Source: Alphaproteobacteria bacterium (GTDB lineage: Bacteria; Pseudomonadota; Alphaproteobacteria; JAUHZY01). From it: a stretch of 64,000 bases of DNA. Both the position numbers and the translations under genes were made by a program. Shown here one piece after another: positions 26,170 through 34,716 of this stretch; within the stretch, counting starts at the first letter, position 1, and each line of letters starts with the position of its first letter. Below the pieces are notes generated by a model. It was not told where the DNA came from. It searched no databases and saw only the letters and a list, made by a program, of their open reading frames with translations. The DNA is taken from the NCBI GenBank assembly GCA_030425825.1, contig JAUHZY010000001.1:638551-702550 (forward strand). Direction: 5' to 3'.

Positions 26170-26598
26170 TTACCTGCCACCATTCTGCTTTGATACGATT
26201 TGAAGGTTACCTGCATCTGAAACAGCTTTGAAGTCAGCTGTGTCAAAATAAGCGACTGTATCAGTCCCAAAAGAAGATCCTGGCGCAATACCTCCATTCA
26301 AAGAAAGCGTGTTCGCATGAAAGTTTGTAACATAACCATCCTTTGTTGCATGGTATGTACTTTGAATATGCTCGCCATCTACAGAAGATTTTGAATTTCT
26401 CATAGGTGAAGGGTCAGGGTGCTTAAAAAACGCTTTAAAAGTTTCAGGTTCTGTGATTTCACGCAAATTTGCCTTTGGGTCATTTTTGCTACTGGATGGT
26501 TTCACCAATTGTGTCACTGCAAAAACAGCCACAACAAGACCGAGGAGTGCCATAGGTTCTGTCACAAACTTTTTAACTGCATTCATATACTTGTTCAT
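26170..26598 (-). CDS. Small membrane-anchored orphan protein, 142 residues
   Basis: One N-terminal membrane helix (about 16-32, MALLGLVVAVFAVTQLV) and a periplasmic-looking, Asn/Ser/Thr-rich domain. No lipobox. It ends seven bases before the next exported protein gene, so the two are probably cotranscribed. It has its own promoter. No family recognised. Confidence 0.6.
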   Translation of the reverse strand: MNKYMNAVKKFVTEPMALLGLVVAVFAVTQLVKPSSSKNDPKANLREITEPETFKAFFKHPDPSPMRNSKSSVDGEHIQSTYHATKDGYVTNFHANTLSLNGGIAPGSSFGTDTVAYFDTADFKAVSDAGNLQIVSKQNGGR

Positions 26599-26646
26599 CT
26601 TTAGATCTCTTCTTTATTTCTTTAATTAATACCTTTATGCACACAA

Positions 26647-26674
26647 ATTGTATCCTAAAAAGAACTTTCGTCAA
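26647..26674 (-). promoter_or_regulatory. Promoter for the small exported-protein pair
   Basis: Minus strand TTGACG (26669-26674), 16-base spacer, TACAAT (26647-26652), about 50 bases before the ATG at 26598. Confidence 0.5.
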
Positions 26675-26714
26675 GGCTTTTGTGTATAATACTGAATTTA
26701 AATGTTTTCAAAAG

Positions 26715-27209
26715 CTAAAACAGAACGCTAAAGCCCATTTCTTTTGCGACAAGCGAAAGGCCTAAGCCTGCATAAATGCCTGCAACCATGTCGTCTAGCA
26801 TAACACCAAGTCCACCTTTTATTTTTTCACATTCATTTGCAGGATAAGGTTTTGTCACATCAAAAAGACGAAAAAAGAAAAAGCCAACTAAAAAGAGAAG
26901 GGGATCTAGCGGCACGAATGCCAATGTCAGCCACATACCTGCGACTTCATCAATAACAATTGGCGAGGCATCTTTTTCACCAGAAAGCTTCTCATAGCCA
27001 TTTGCAGCCCAAATACCAACGACAAACGCAACCAGTGATGCGATAAATAATCCCAGCTGTCCGCCTATATCACTAATCAGCCAAGCAAATGGTAAAGCTG
27101 CCAGTGACCCCCAAGTGCCAGACGCAGGACGCATATAACCCGTACCAAACCATGTTGCAAGCAACACAGCAGGACTTTTTAGTGTATGTTTGATTTGATA
27201 TTTAAACAT
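26715..27209 (-). CDS. pgpA: Phosphatidylglycerophosphatase A
   Basis: 164 residues with four membrane segments. ATWFGTGYMRPASGTWGSLAALP and IVIDEVAGMWLTL, with RLFDVTKPYPANECEKIKGGLGVMLDDM... at the C-terminus, are the PgpA signature. It removes phosphate from phosphatidylglycerophosphate to form phosphatidylglycerol, which is also the lipid donor used by Lgt. Confidence 0.93.
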   Translation of the reverse strand: MFKYQIKHTLKSPAVLLATWFGTGYMRPASGTWGSLAALPFAWLISDIGGQLGLFIASLVAFVVGIWAANGYEKLSGEKDASPIVIDEVAGMWLTLAFVPLDPLLFLVGFFFFRLFDVTKPYPANECEKIKGGLGVMLDDMVAGIYAGLGLSLVAKEMGFSVLF

Positions 27210-27466
27210 AAGCTAGTTGTAAAATATTGTCTCAGCATTGTCACTGAGAAACTTTAATGCCTCAGCTTATTATCAGCATCTCGCAACTTATTATGTCTCA
27301 CAACGCTACTGGTAATACTCAACACATCATTTTCCATAATATATATTATAACTTTTAATGATAAAAACGAAAGGGCCAAGAGTATGCCTTTACCCCTTTA
27401 TCAACGCATGCCTCAGCAGCAATTGCGTAACTTAGAGCAAACCCACCCAGTCAAAATCTGAGCGAG
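27210..27466. other. Intergenic region with a possible 25-codon ORF
   Basis: 257 bases between ptsN and pgpA. The plus strand has ATG 27384 to TGA 27461 (MPLPLYQRMPQQ...), preceded by AAAGGG and an AT-rich box near 27342-27356. The peptide matches nothing I know and may be chance. No terminator hairpin seen. Confidence 0.2.
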
Positions 27467-27937
27467 TTATGCAGCTATACTATTGTTTTGGATTAAAATT
27501 GAGTAAATGTCTGAAGACTTTCTTGCTTCACGCAACTTTGCACATAACTCCTGATCACGCAAAAGACGCGAGATTAAAGCTAATGCCTTCAAATGATCTG
27601 CACCTGCGGCAATTGGTGCCAAAAGCAGAAAAACAAGGTCAATGGGATTATCATCAACGGCCTCAAAATCGATTGGCGCATTAAGACGAACAAAGGCGCC
27701 TTTTAGACCTGATATTTTCTCAAGCTTACCATGCGGAATCGCAACGCCCTCACCGATTCCCGTTGTTCCTAGGCGTTCACGCTCTAATAAGGTTTCAAAA
27801 ACGTCATGCTCGCTGACAGAAGAATCCATCAGCATGCCTGCACCAAATCTTCCTAACTCTTGAAGAAGTTGTTTTTTGCTGTTAACTGACAATCCATCAA
27901 TAACCGCACTTTCATCAAGAAAATCTGATAACTTCAT
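27467..27937 (-). CDS. ptsN: Nitrogen-PTS EIIA component
   Basis: 156 residues. The EIIA fold is clear, with the phospho-accepting His69 in GEGVAIPHGKL. PtsN receives phosphate from NPr/EI-Ntr and regulates potassium uptake, sigma-54-linked nitrogen functions and envelope stress. It follows rpoN and hpf in the same direction, the canonical order. Confidence 0.93.
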   Translation of the reverse strand: MKLSDFLDESAVIDGLSVNSKKQLLQELGRFGAGMLMDSSVSEHDVFETLLERERLGTTGIGEGVAIPHGKLEKISGLKGAFVRLNAPIDFEAVDDNPIDLVFLLLAPIAAGADHLKALALISRLLRDQELCAKLREARKSSDIYSILIQNNSIAA

Positions 27938-27970
27938 GGGGATCCTTGTTTTCTGCTCTTACTTGACCAG

Positions 27971-28597
27971 TTAAGAGGCTTTTTTCGCAGAAAGCGCAAT
28001 TTTGGGATCAATCCAGCCAATATTACCATCTTCACGACGATAAACGACGTTCAGCTCATCATTTGTAGTGTTTTTAAACAAAATTGCAGGCACACGTGAC
28101 ATTTCTAAACGATCTACTGCTTCTGATACTGAAAGCGTGTCAATTTCCGTAACCATCTCAGCGATAACAGCTGGCGCGCCCCCTTTTGGGTCTTCTGCTG
28201 TATCATTTACAGCCTCAGCCTGCGTATCTTCATCTTCGTTTGCAAAAGCTGAATAAATTACGTACTCACTTGCATGCATATGCTGCATTTCTTTTGCCTG
28301 CGCACTATGGTCTTTCATTTTATTCTTAGAACGGCGCAGCCTTTTAGACAGCTTCTTCATTGCTTTATCCAGCGCGGCATAAGGGTCTGCATCATCTGCA
28401 TGTGCCTGGAAAGAAATTCCGCGACCAACATGCACAGAGATCGAGAACTTGTGAAGATATGACTCTTTTGACATAATTGCATGCGCTTCGATCGCACCGT
28501 CAAAAAACTTGTCGACTGTTGATGTGATGTTCTCTTCCGCTGTTTGGCGTAGAGCATCACCTACATTGATATTATGTCCTTCAATTGAAATTTTCAT
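27971..28597 (-). CDS. hpf: Ribosome hibernation promoting factor, long form
   Basis: 208 residues: an N-terminal S30AE domain (1-100, EGHNINVGDALRQTAEENI) and a C-terminal dimerisation domain (about 155-205, RVPAILFKNTTNDELNVVYRR). The long form dimerises ribosomes into 100S particles in stationary phase. GGAAGGA precedes the ATG. The gap to rpoN (28598-28796) holds no gene that I can support. Confidence 0.93.
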   Translation of the reverse strand: MKISIEGHNINVGDALRQTAEENITSTVDKFFDGAIEAHAIMSKESYLHKFSISVHVGRGISFQAHADDADPYAALDKAMKKLSKRLRRSKNKMKDHSAQAKEMQHMHASEYVIYSAFANEDEDTQAEAVNDTAEDPKGGAPAVIAEMVTEIDTLSVSEAVDRLEMSRVPAILFKNTTNDELNVVYRREDGNIGWIDPKIALSAKKAS

Positions 28598-28796
28598 GAT
28601 ATCTTCCTTCCGAATCTGGTCCTGAGTAATTTAACTTTTATTATAACATTTTTTACGCACTTATGGAACAAGAGGAGCATTGTATTGGTGAACCGCCCTC
28701 GCCGTCAACCCCTGGGTTAAAAATAAATAAAAACAATAAACTAGAATGAATTCTGACCAACCAAGAAAACGCTGAACATTTTTATGAAATGAAGGC

Positions 28797-30278
28797 CTAG
28801 CGCATCAATTCTGCCTTCTTAATACGCTTACGCTGAGAAGATGAAGGTATCTTCATCATATCGCGATATTTTGCAACCGTACGACGTGCAACCCTAATAC
28901 CTTCTTTCTCAAGCTCTTCAACCAGCCGATCATCAGACATTACCGTGCTAACTGTTTCGGCATCAACAAGGCGCTTTATACGATGACGAACAGTCTCAGA
29001 TGAATGCGAATCGGCATATTCAGAAGAGTTTTGTACAGAAGATGTAAAAAAGTACTTTAATTCAAAAACACCGCGAGGTGTTGCAATATATTTGTTTGTT
29101 GTCACACGGCTAATCGTGCTTTCATGCATTTCAATGGCCTCTGCAATATCTTTCATTGTCTGAGGCTTCAGATACTTAATACCGTGTTTAAAAAACGCGT
29201 CTTGCTGTTTCACAATCTCGGTCGAAACTTTCAAGATTGTCGTTGCACGCTGATTCATGGCTTTCACAATCCAGCTTGCAGAAGAGAATTTTGTCCGCAA
29301 ATAAGATTTTTCTTCGCCGTCTCTTACTTTCGTATCTACCTGCTTAAAGTAAGCTTCATTTGCCAACACACGCGGCAGAAGTTCAGTATTCAATTCTACA
29401 TGCCAAGTTCTTGTGTTCGGCAACATGCGAACAAAAACGTCTGGACGAACAATTGTGACTTCATATTCACGAAAACGCTCAGCTGGCTTTGGATTTAATG
29501 AACGAATGACCTTAATCATTTTGCGCAGCTGCTCTAAGTCAACGCCACACATTTTACATAGCTTCTTGTAGTCATGCTTCGCCAGCATTTCCAGGTTATT
29601 TAAAATAGGCTGGTAACATGTTCTGTAAAGGCGCCTATCTTTTAACTGGTTTTCTAAGCATTGACCTAAGCTTGTTGAAAAAATACCAACTGGATCGCAT
29701 TGTTGAAGCTGTGACAATGTTTCTTCAAGAAGCGTTGTGTCACACCCCAGTGTTGCAGCAACTTCATTTAAATCTTCCTTAAAATAGCCTGCATCATCCA
29801 ATTGATCCATCATATATAATGCAGCCATGCGCTTAGCAGGGTCACGAATATCAAGTGATATTTGCGGAATAAGGTGGTCTCTTAGGCTAACTTTCTTTTT
29901 AGCTGTTTGATCAATGCTTCCAGCTTCAAACTCTTCACTTTTCGGGGATTTCCAGTCTGTTAAAGAATCAGACGCAGACCAAACATTTTCAAAATCATCG
30001 ATAGGTAGATCTGTTAGGTCAATGCCGTCTTCTGAAAGAGAAAGTGACTCGTCACCGGAGGAGGCTTCATCAGAGTCCGCATCTTCACGATAATTATCAT
30101 CTTCATCCGTACGCGACTCACCTTCGCGCTCTAGAAAAGGATTTTCAACCAATTCTTGCTCAACAAACTCACCCAACTCCATATGCGACATCTGCAAAAG
30201 CTTCAAAGCTTGCTGCAGCTTTGGCGTCATCACAAGTGACGTTGACTGATTAAGTGATAAACCCTGACCGATCGACAT
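28797..30278 (-). CDS. rpoN: RNA polymerase sigma-54 factor
   Basis: 493 residues with all three regions: the Gln/Leu-rich activator-interacting N-terminus (SLVMTPKLQQALKLLQMSH), an acidic region (about 55-110) and the core-binding part, and the C-terminal RpoN box ARRTVAKYRDMMKIPSSSQ with the preceding helix-turn-helix. Sigma-54 needs an AAA+ activator; none is encoded in this window. A consensus sigma-54 site lies in its own upstream gap, suggesting autoregulation. Confidence 0.95.
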   Translation of the reverse strand: MSIGQGLSLNQSTSLVMTPKLQQALKLLQMSHMELGEFVEQELVENPFLEREGESRTDEDDNYREDADSDEASSGDESLSLSEDGIDLTDLPIDDFENVWSASDSLTDWKSPKSEEFEAGSIDQTAKKKVSLRDHLIPQISLDIRDPAKRMAALYMMDQLDDAGYFKEDLNEVAATLGCDTTLLEETLSQLQQCDPVGIFSTSLGQCLENQLKDRRLYRTCYQPILNNLEMLAKHDYKKLCKMCGVDLEQLRKMIKVIRSLNPKPAERFREYEVTIVRPDVFVRMLPNTRTWHVELNTELLPRVLANEAYFKQVDTKVRDGEEKSYLRTKFSSASWIVKAMNQRATTILKVSTEIVKQQDAFFKHGIKYLKPQTMKDIAEAIEMHESTISRVTTNKYIATPRGVFELKYFFTSSVQNSSEYADSHSSETVRHRIKRLVDAETVSTVMSDDRLVEELEKEGIRVARRTVAKYRDMMKIPSSSQRKRIKKAELMR

Positions 30279-30370
30279 AAAAATCCTTAAAATAGATTTG
30301 AATGATTGAATACTACTAGATATATTACTGAATCAGTCTAAACATACAAGAGTTTGTACGCAATAAGAAA

Positions 30371-30386
30371 TGCAAGAAATGTGCCA
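30371..30386 (-). promoter_or_regulatory. Sigma-54 promoter upstream of rpoN
   Basis: On the minus strand TGGCAC-ATTTC-TTGCA: the GG of the -24 element and the GC of the -12 element are exactly ten bases apart, as required. It is 93 bases before the rpoN ATG, in the 164-base gap after the ankyrin gene. The expected transcript start is near 30360. Confidence 0.75.
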
Positions 30387-30442
30387 ATGTGTTAAAAATG
30401 CAGCGTTTTCTGTGTGAAATTAATGTATTTTATATGATAAAT

Positions 30443-32998
30443 TTAGCTACTGCGCTCTAAAAGCCTTGATTGTGCACGCAGCATACCGCCACGCTCGACG
30501 CCATTTCCTTTATCAAGAGATAGGCCATTTTTCTCAAACATGCTTTCACGCACATCGTGTAATTCTTTCTTTTTATTAGTCCCAGCGGCTTTTGTATCCA
30601 TATAATCCTGCAGCCACCCTTGATTTCCTGACTTACCATCTCGCGTGATTGCAAAAATCGTCATCTCCAAGCTGTGTGCGTCGGCATGATTTTTCTTCAC
30701 ATCATCATATTTGACCAACAACTTGTTGCTCGCATCAAATATACCATTTGCTTTGTAATATTTTTCTTTTGCAATAATAGCTTTGTTAACGGCACGGATT
30801 AAATCGTCTATTTTTCCTTGGTCGGCATCTTGCGAAAGAACAGGTGTTTTACCAGATACATCCAATGAACCACCAAATGCCTTAACCGCTGCCTCAATTG
30901 CATCAACATGCGCCTTAAGCCCCGTCGCAGACGACGTGCCACTACCAGAAGAAGACTGCTGCTTAGGTGGCTGGACTGGTGGCGTTGTATTTTGCTGCTT
31001 AATTGGTTGAACAGGTGGTTTCGTATCCTGCTGTTTAGGTGACGTCGTATTTTGTTGCTTCGGATCACCCGAAGCATTACCACCTGCCTTTTTATCATCA
31101 GCCGTTCCGCTGAAACCCTGCTCCGTATTATTGAGCTTGTTTTCTACTTGATCTATCTTCCTTTCAACATCGTCTAGCTGCTGATTCAAGTTTCTTATTT
31201 TCCTTGTCCCACCTGAAACTTTAAAATAGGCATCAACACTTGGACCATCGGACGCCGCAATATCGCTTGGCAGCTGTCCATCACTGTTTTTAACATCCAA
31301 AAGCGTAGGTTTTCTTGACTCCAGATCCATCATAATATCAACCTGGTCAAATTTTGCCGCAAGGTGGGCAAGATTCCATTTATCTGTGGACAGAGCATCT
31401 AAAACTTGAGGTTTTTCAGAAAGCAGATAATTATACTTATCCATATCACCCGACTCAATCACCAGAACAGCCAGGTTAAAGTCTTGATAACTTGTATAAT
31501 TATCTAATAACGACCGATCAACATTCATAATGGCCTTAACGTCATCCAAAGTTCCACTCTCAAAAGCCTTGAAAAGCGCATCTGGCTCCTTCTCTGACGG
31601 GTCTTGTGTTTTTTCTTCTGTTGGCGGCAACGGATTTGCTTCTCTTATTTGCTTGATACGTGCTGCCATGTCTTTATCACGGGCATTATCTTCTGGAAGA
31701 TCGCCGTTCTTATCCCTGACATGGAAAAGATCAGGGCGCATTTCACCAAGTCTTTCAATGGCTTTAGGGTTTCTATACACCGCCGCAACATGCACAACGT
31801 TAAAACCAATACTATCTTTCTCATCAAGTAATTCGGGCTTCACAGTAGCCAAATATTCAAATATCTCCATTTGTTTATGTCTAATGGCATATTGTGCCAA
31901 GTTTGTGCCAAACATGCCAAATTTAAGATCTAAGACAGAAGAGTCTTTATCAACCTCTCTTTTTAGGTCTTCAACTGTCCCGCTCCCGCCCCAATTGCCA
32001 CGAATAATCAGGAAAACTCTGATCGCTTCATCTAATTCTTTTTGACGTTCGATCTGCTCTTTTTCTCTCTCTATAAAGCTGTTCATGTCGGCGCGATATT
32101 TTGACACACGCGCACTGAATTCACTCTCTTCAGAAAGCACGTCACCTCTTTGAATAGATTTCAAGAACTTGTCTCTTTCGGATTCTTCAAGAACATTATA
32201 ATGCTTCGCCGCAGTCCCTATAATGTCAGCGACGTTATCTCGCGTAAGAAGCTCCTCGAATTTCTTATCTTTCATGCCTAAAAAAGACTTGAAAACAAGC
32301 AGGTCAGATTCGTCATTTAAGTTCTCTGGTAACTTTAAAGAGATTAATCTGCGAAGATATCCCTGATTTTTCTTTTCATAGTTATCATTATAAGCATCCC
32401 CAAGCCTCTGAACACGGTCTAACATTTCTTGTATTTTTGGGTCTGCAGATAAAGATGTACCTTCGGGAAGGTTTTCAAAAATAAAAAAGCGCGGATCCTT
32501 TTCATAAAAATACTTCACAGCCTTCATGTCATAGCTTTCAGCCAGCGTGCGCATGACCGTATCTTTACCCCGAGGTGATTTGTTTAAAAGCAACGCAGGG
32601 TCTTTTTCATAAAAATGTTTTAAAATATCGAAAGCCGCCTTCTGGTCATCGGCCTTAGCAACATAAAGCAAGGGATCAAATTGCTGTGAATCAAATGATT
32701 TAAAGAGATTTTTATTCGCATCATATAAGTAATCAAGCATTGGCATATCCAACTGAATGGCGGCAATATGTGCCAGCTTTCTGTTTTTACTTCCTTTTTT
32801 CTTAAGAAATTTAGGTTTCTTTTCGCAAAGATATTGCAGCATTTCTAATTTGCCATTCAATGCTGCGAAATGAGCGGGCGTGTCACCGCTGGGGCTGATG
32901 TAATCTAAAAGAGTGGGATCTTTTTCAACAGCATTTTTAAGGGCTTCTAGGTCACCCTTCATAATCAGATTAATGATTTTATCTTTTTGATCGGGCAT
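30443..32998 (-). CDS. Large ankyrin-repeat protein, 851 residues
   Basis: Ankyrin repeats cluster at about 37-175 (SGDTPAHFAALNGKLEMLQYL and following), 365-455 (NVVHVAAVYRNPKAIERLG) and 480-605 (WNLAHLAAKFDQVDIM, DGQLPSDIAA). Residues 612-645 look like a coiled coil, 660-712 a Gln/Pro/Thr linker, and the last 135 residues a helical domain of unknown type. There is no signal peptide or membrane helix, so it is either cytoplasmic or exported by a dedicated secretion system. Such proteins are common effectors in host-associated alphaproteobacteria, but that is inference. It interrupts the usual lptB-rpoN junction. Confidence 0.8.
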   Translation of the reverse strand: MPDQKDKIINLIMKGDLEALKNAVEKDPTLLDYISPSGDTPAHFAALNGKLEMLQYLCEKKPKFLKKKGSKNRKLAHIAAIQLDMPMLDYLYDANKNLFKSFDSQQFDPLLYVAKADDQKAAFDILKHFYEKDPALLLNKSPRGKDTVMRTLAESYDMKAVKYFYEKDPRFFIFENLPEGTSLSADPKIQEMLDRVQRLGDAYNDNYEKKNQGYLRRLISLKLPENLNDESDLLVFKSFLGMKDKKFEELLTRDNVADIIGTAAKHYNVLEESERDKFLKSIQRGDVLSEESEFSARVSKYRADMNSFIEREKEQIERQKELDEAIRVFLIIRGNWGGSGTVEDLKREVDKDSSVLDLKFGMFGTNLAQYAIRHKQMEIFEYLATVKPELLDEKDSIGFNVVHVAAVYRNPKAIERLGEMRPDLFHVRDKNGDLPEDNARDKDMAARIKQIREANPLPPTEEKTQDPSEKEPDALFKAFESGTLDDVKAIMNVDRSLLDNYTSYQDFNLAVLVIESGDMDKYNYLLSEKPQVLDALSTDKWNLAHLAAKFDQVDIMMDLESRKPTLLDVKNSDGQLPSDIAASDGPSVDAYFKVSGGTRKIRNLNQQLDDVERKIDQVENKLNNTEQGFSGTADDKKAGGNASGDPKQQNTTSPKQQDTKPPVQPIKQQNTTPPVQPPKQQSSSGSGTSSATGLKAHVDAIEAAVKAFGGSLDVSGKTPVLSQDADQGKIDDLIRAVNKAIIAKEKYYKANGIFDASNKLLVKYDDVKKNHADAHSLEMTIFAITRDGKSGNQGWLQDYMDTKAAGTNKKKELHDVRESMFEKNGLSLDKGNGVERGGMLRAQSRLLERSS
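30955..31077 (-). repeat. Low-complexity repeats encoding a Gln/Pro/Thr linker
   Basis: Imperfect repeats encode KQQNTT, KQQDTK, PPVQP and KQQSS units in the ankyrin protein. Copy number is likely to vary between strains. Confidence 0.6.
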
Positions 32999-33015
32999 TT
33001 TTATTCTCTATTTTT

Positions 33016-33040
33016 TTACAATATACTCTCCCCATTGTAA
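33016..33040. promoter_or_regulatory. Inverted repeat upstream of the ankyrin gene
   Basis: TTACAAT (33016-33022) and ATTGTAA (33034-33040) are separated by 11 bases, beginning 18 bases before the ankyrin ATG. The size suits an operator overlapping the promoter; AT bias makes chance possible. Confidence 0.3.
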
Positions 33041-33049
33041 CTGATTTTA

Positions 33050-33081
33050 AAGAAAAAATCTATCCCATGCGGAAAAATGGG
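33050..33081 (-). terminator. Weak intrinsic terminator after lptB
   Basis: On the minus strand CCCAT/ATGGG (33077-33081 with 33064-33068) has an 8-base loop and is followed by a T-rich run (GATTTTTTCTTT). Confidence 0.4.
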
Positions 33082-33111
33082 CCTTACAAAAGAATTTTGT
33101 TGTAAAAAATA

Positions 33112-33900
33112 TTAAAGAGAAAATTTCTCGCCAAGATAAACGCGACGAACATCTTCGTTTTTAACGATATCAGCAGGCTTGCCATCCATTAAGACAGCCC
33201 CATCATGCAAAATATAAGCACGATCAACAATATCAAGCGTTTCACGCACATTGTGATCTGTAATAAGTACGCCGATACCACGATCCTTAAGATGCGAGAC
33301 AAGATCACGAATATCACTCACCGCAATTGGATCAATACCTGCCAATGGCTCATCTAACAAGACAAAACTTGGTCGTGAAGCAAGTGCACGTGCAATTTCC
33401 AAACGACGACGCTCGCCTCCTGAAAGTGTCACTGCAGGGGCTTGCCTTAAATGCGAAATTGAAAACTCTGCCAATAAATCATCTAGCTCTGCGCGACGCT
33501 TTGTGCGATCTCGCTCAACCTTTTCAAGCACAGCCATAATGTTTTGCTCAACACTTAAACCACGAAAAATAGAGGCTTCTTGCGGCAAGTATCCCAACCC
33601 CAAACGTGCGCGGCGATACATTGGCAACTGTGATATATCGTGACCATCAAGCACAACTTGGCCATAATCGTGTGCAATCAATCCCATAATAATGTAAAAA
33701 GATGTCGTCTTCCCTGCCCCATTCGGCCCCAGAAGCGCAACAGCCTCACCGCGCCTAACCTGTAGACTGACATCACGTAGCACAGGTCTGTTTTTATAGT
33801 TTTTGCGTAAATTATGCACAACCAAGCCAGGATTGTTCACAACAAGCTTAGGCTTTTTGCGTGTAGGCTTTTTCTTCATTTTCGTGACCTTTTGGCTCAC
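33112..33900 (-). CDS. lptB: LPS export ABC transporter ATP-binding protein
   Basis: 262 residues. Walker A GPNGAGKTT (58-66), ABC signature LSGGERRRLEIARAL and Walker B FVLLDEP are intact, and the helical region TSFYIIMGLIAHDYG is typical of LptB. LptB2FG drives LPS from the inner membrane to the outer membrane. It has a basic N-terminal extension of about 25 residues (KKKPTRKKPK). The start overlaps the stop of the upstream lptC-type gene by four bases. Confidence 0.95.
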   Translation of the reverse strand: MSQKVTKMKKKPTRKKPKLVVNNPGLVVHNLRKNYKNRPVLRDVSLQVRRGEAVALLGPNGAGKTTSFYIIMGLIAHDYGQVVLDGHDISQLPMYRRARLGLGYLPQEASIFRGLSVEQNIMAVLEKVERDRTKRRAELDDLLAEFSISHLRQAPAVTLSGGERRRLEIARALASRPSFVLLDEPLAGIDPIAVSDIRDLVSHLKDRGIGVLITDHNVRETLDIVDRAYILHDGAVLMDGKPADIVKNEDVRRVYLGEKFSL

Positions 33901-34715
33901 TCTTGCTTTCCTTTATTTTTATCTGTTGGCACAAATGTCCCACTGATACGCTTTTTGACTGATCCGCCTTTTTCTTGAGGCGCACCAACAACTTGGCTAG
34001 CGCCGGTCTCTAGATCAACCTCGATCTGTTCGCCTTTTAAAAAGCTATTTTTCTTTTTAAGACCTACTTCTTTATTAAGGATAAGAAGATTTTTATCAAG
34101 GTTAAAGTAGGCTTCTTCCGCAGAAGCAACCTCTTCATGTGTCTTCAAACGCACATTACCCAAAGCTTTTACTTGCCATGTACGCCCATCAGGTGTTGAA
34201 AAAGGATTATTCAAATCTAATAGAGCCTTGTCCGCATTTGCATACTGACCAGAAGCATTTAAATAGGATACATCTTCTTCCAGCATAAGCGTTTGGTTCA
34301 CACGGTGGAAAACACCTGTCTTTGCACGCAAAACAGCTTTCTCACCTGTATTAGAAGTCACTAAGGCGACAGGCTCTTCCAACATAATTTCTGCTGAATT
34401 AGCATGTTTTTGACGCGCATAATTGGCAAGCACAGTAAAAGGGTTACTGTTTGAATCAACACCAACAAAGCGAACATTTTCCATGATTGAAATGCCATCT
34501 TCAAAGTTCTCATAATCAGCAAGGCTTAAAAGTTCTGCATCATCTAGTTGAAAGACGCGTGACCCTGGATCTTGTGGGCCAAAAAAAACAAGCAACATCA
34601 AGAAAAGAGCAAGGATAGGAAACCCAACCTTAAAAAGAGAGACATATTTCTTTTGCTGTGTTTGTACAGCACGAATCGTCGAAGGCAAGCTGAATCTTGA
34701 ATTTTGCTCTGTCAC
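33897..34715 (-). CDS. lptC: LptC with fused LptA-like (OstA) C-terminal domain
   Basis: 272 residues, longer than a usual LptC (about 190-220). Residues 27-46 form the single membrane helix; 75-170 are the LptC periplasmic beta-jellyroll (GISIMENVRFVGVDSNSNPF, LRAKTGVFHRVNQTLMLEED). Residues 180-263 then read as the second half of an alphaproteobacterial LptA: VKALGNVRLKTHEEVASAEE, LLILNKEVGLKK, FLKGEQIEVDLETGASQV and a final RISGTFVP. No separate lptA lies between this gene and lptB, where it normally is. The start is GTG 34715, one base after the kdsD stop. Fusion is my inference from sequence patterns. Confidence 0.8.
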   Translation of the reverse strand: MTEQNSRFSLPSTIRAVQTQQKKYVSLFKVGFPILALFLMLLVFFGPQDPGSRVFQLDDAELLSLADYENFEDGISIMENVRFVGVDSNSNPFTVLANYARQKHANSAEIMLEEPVALVTSNTGEKAVLRAKTGVFHRVNQTLMLEEDVSYLNASGQYANADKALLDLNNPFSTPDGRTWQVKALGNVRLKTHEEVASAEEAYFNLDKNLLILNKEVGLKKKNSFLKGEQIEVDLETGASQVVGAPQEKGGSVKKRISGTFVPTDKNKGKQE

Positions 34716-34716
34716 G

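Noticed and set aside
28670-28720. Short GTG-start leader peptide (about ten codons) upstream of hpf
   Set aside because: It is on the plus strand, and no plus-strand gene follows.
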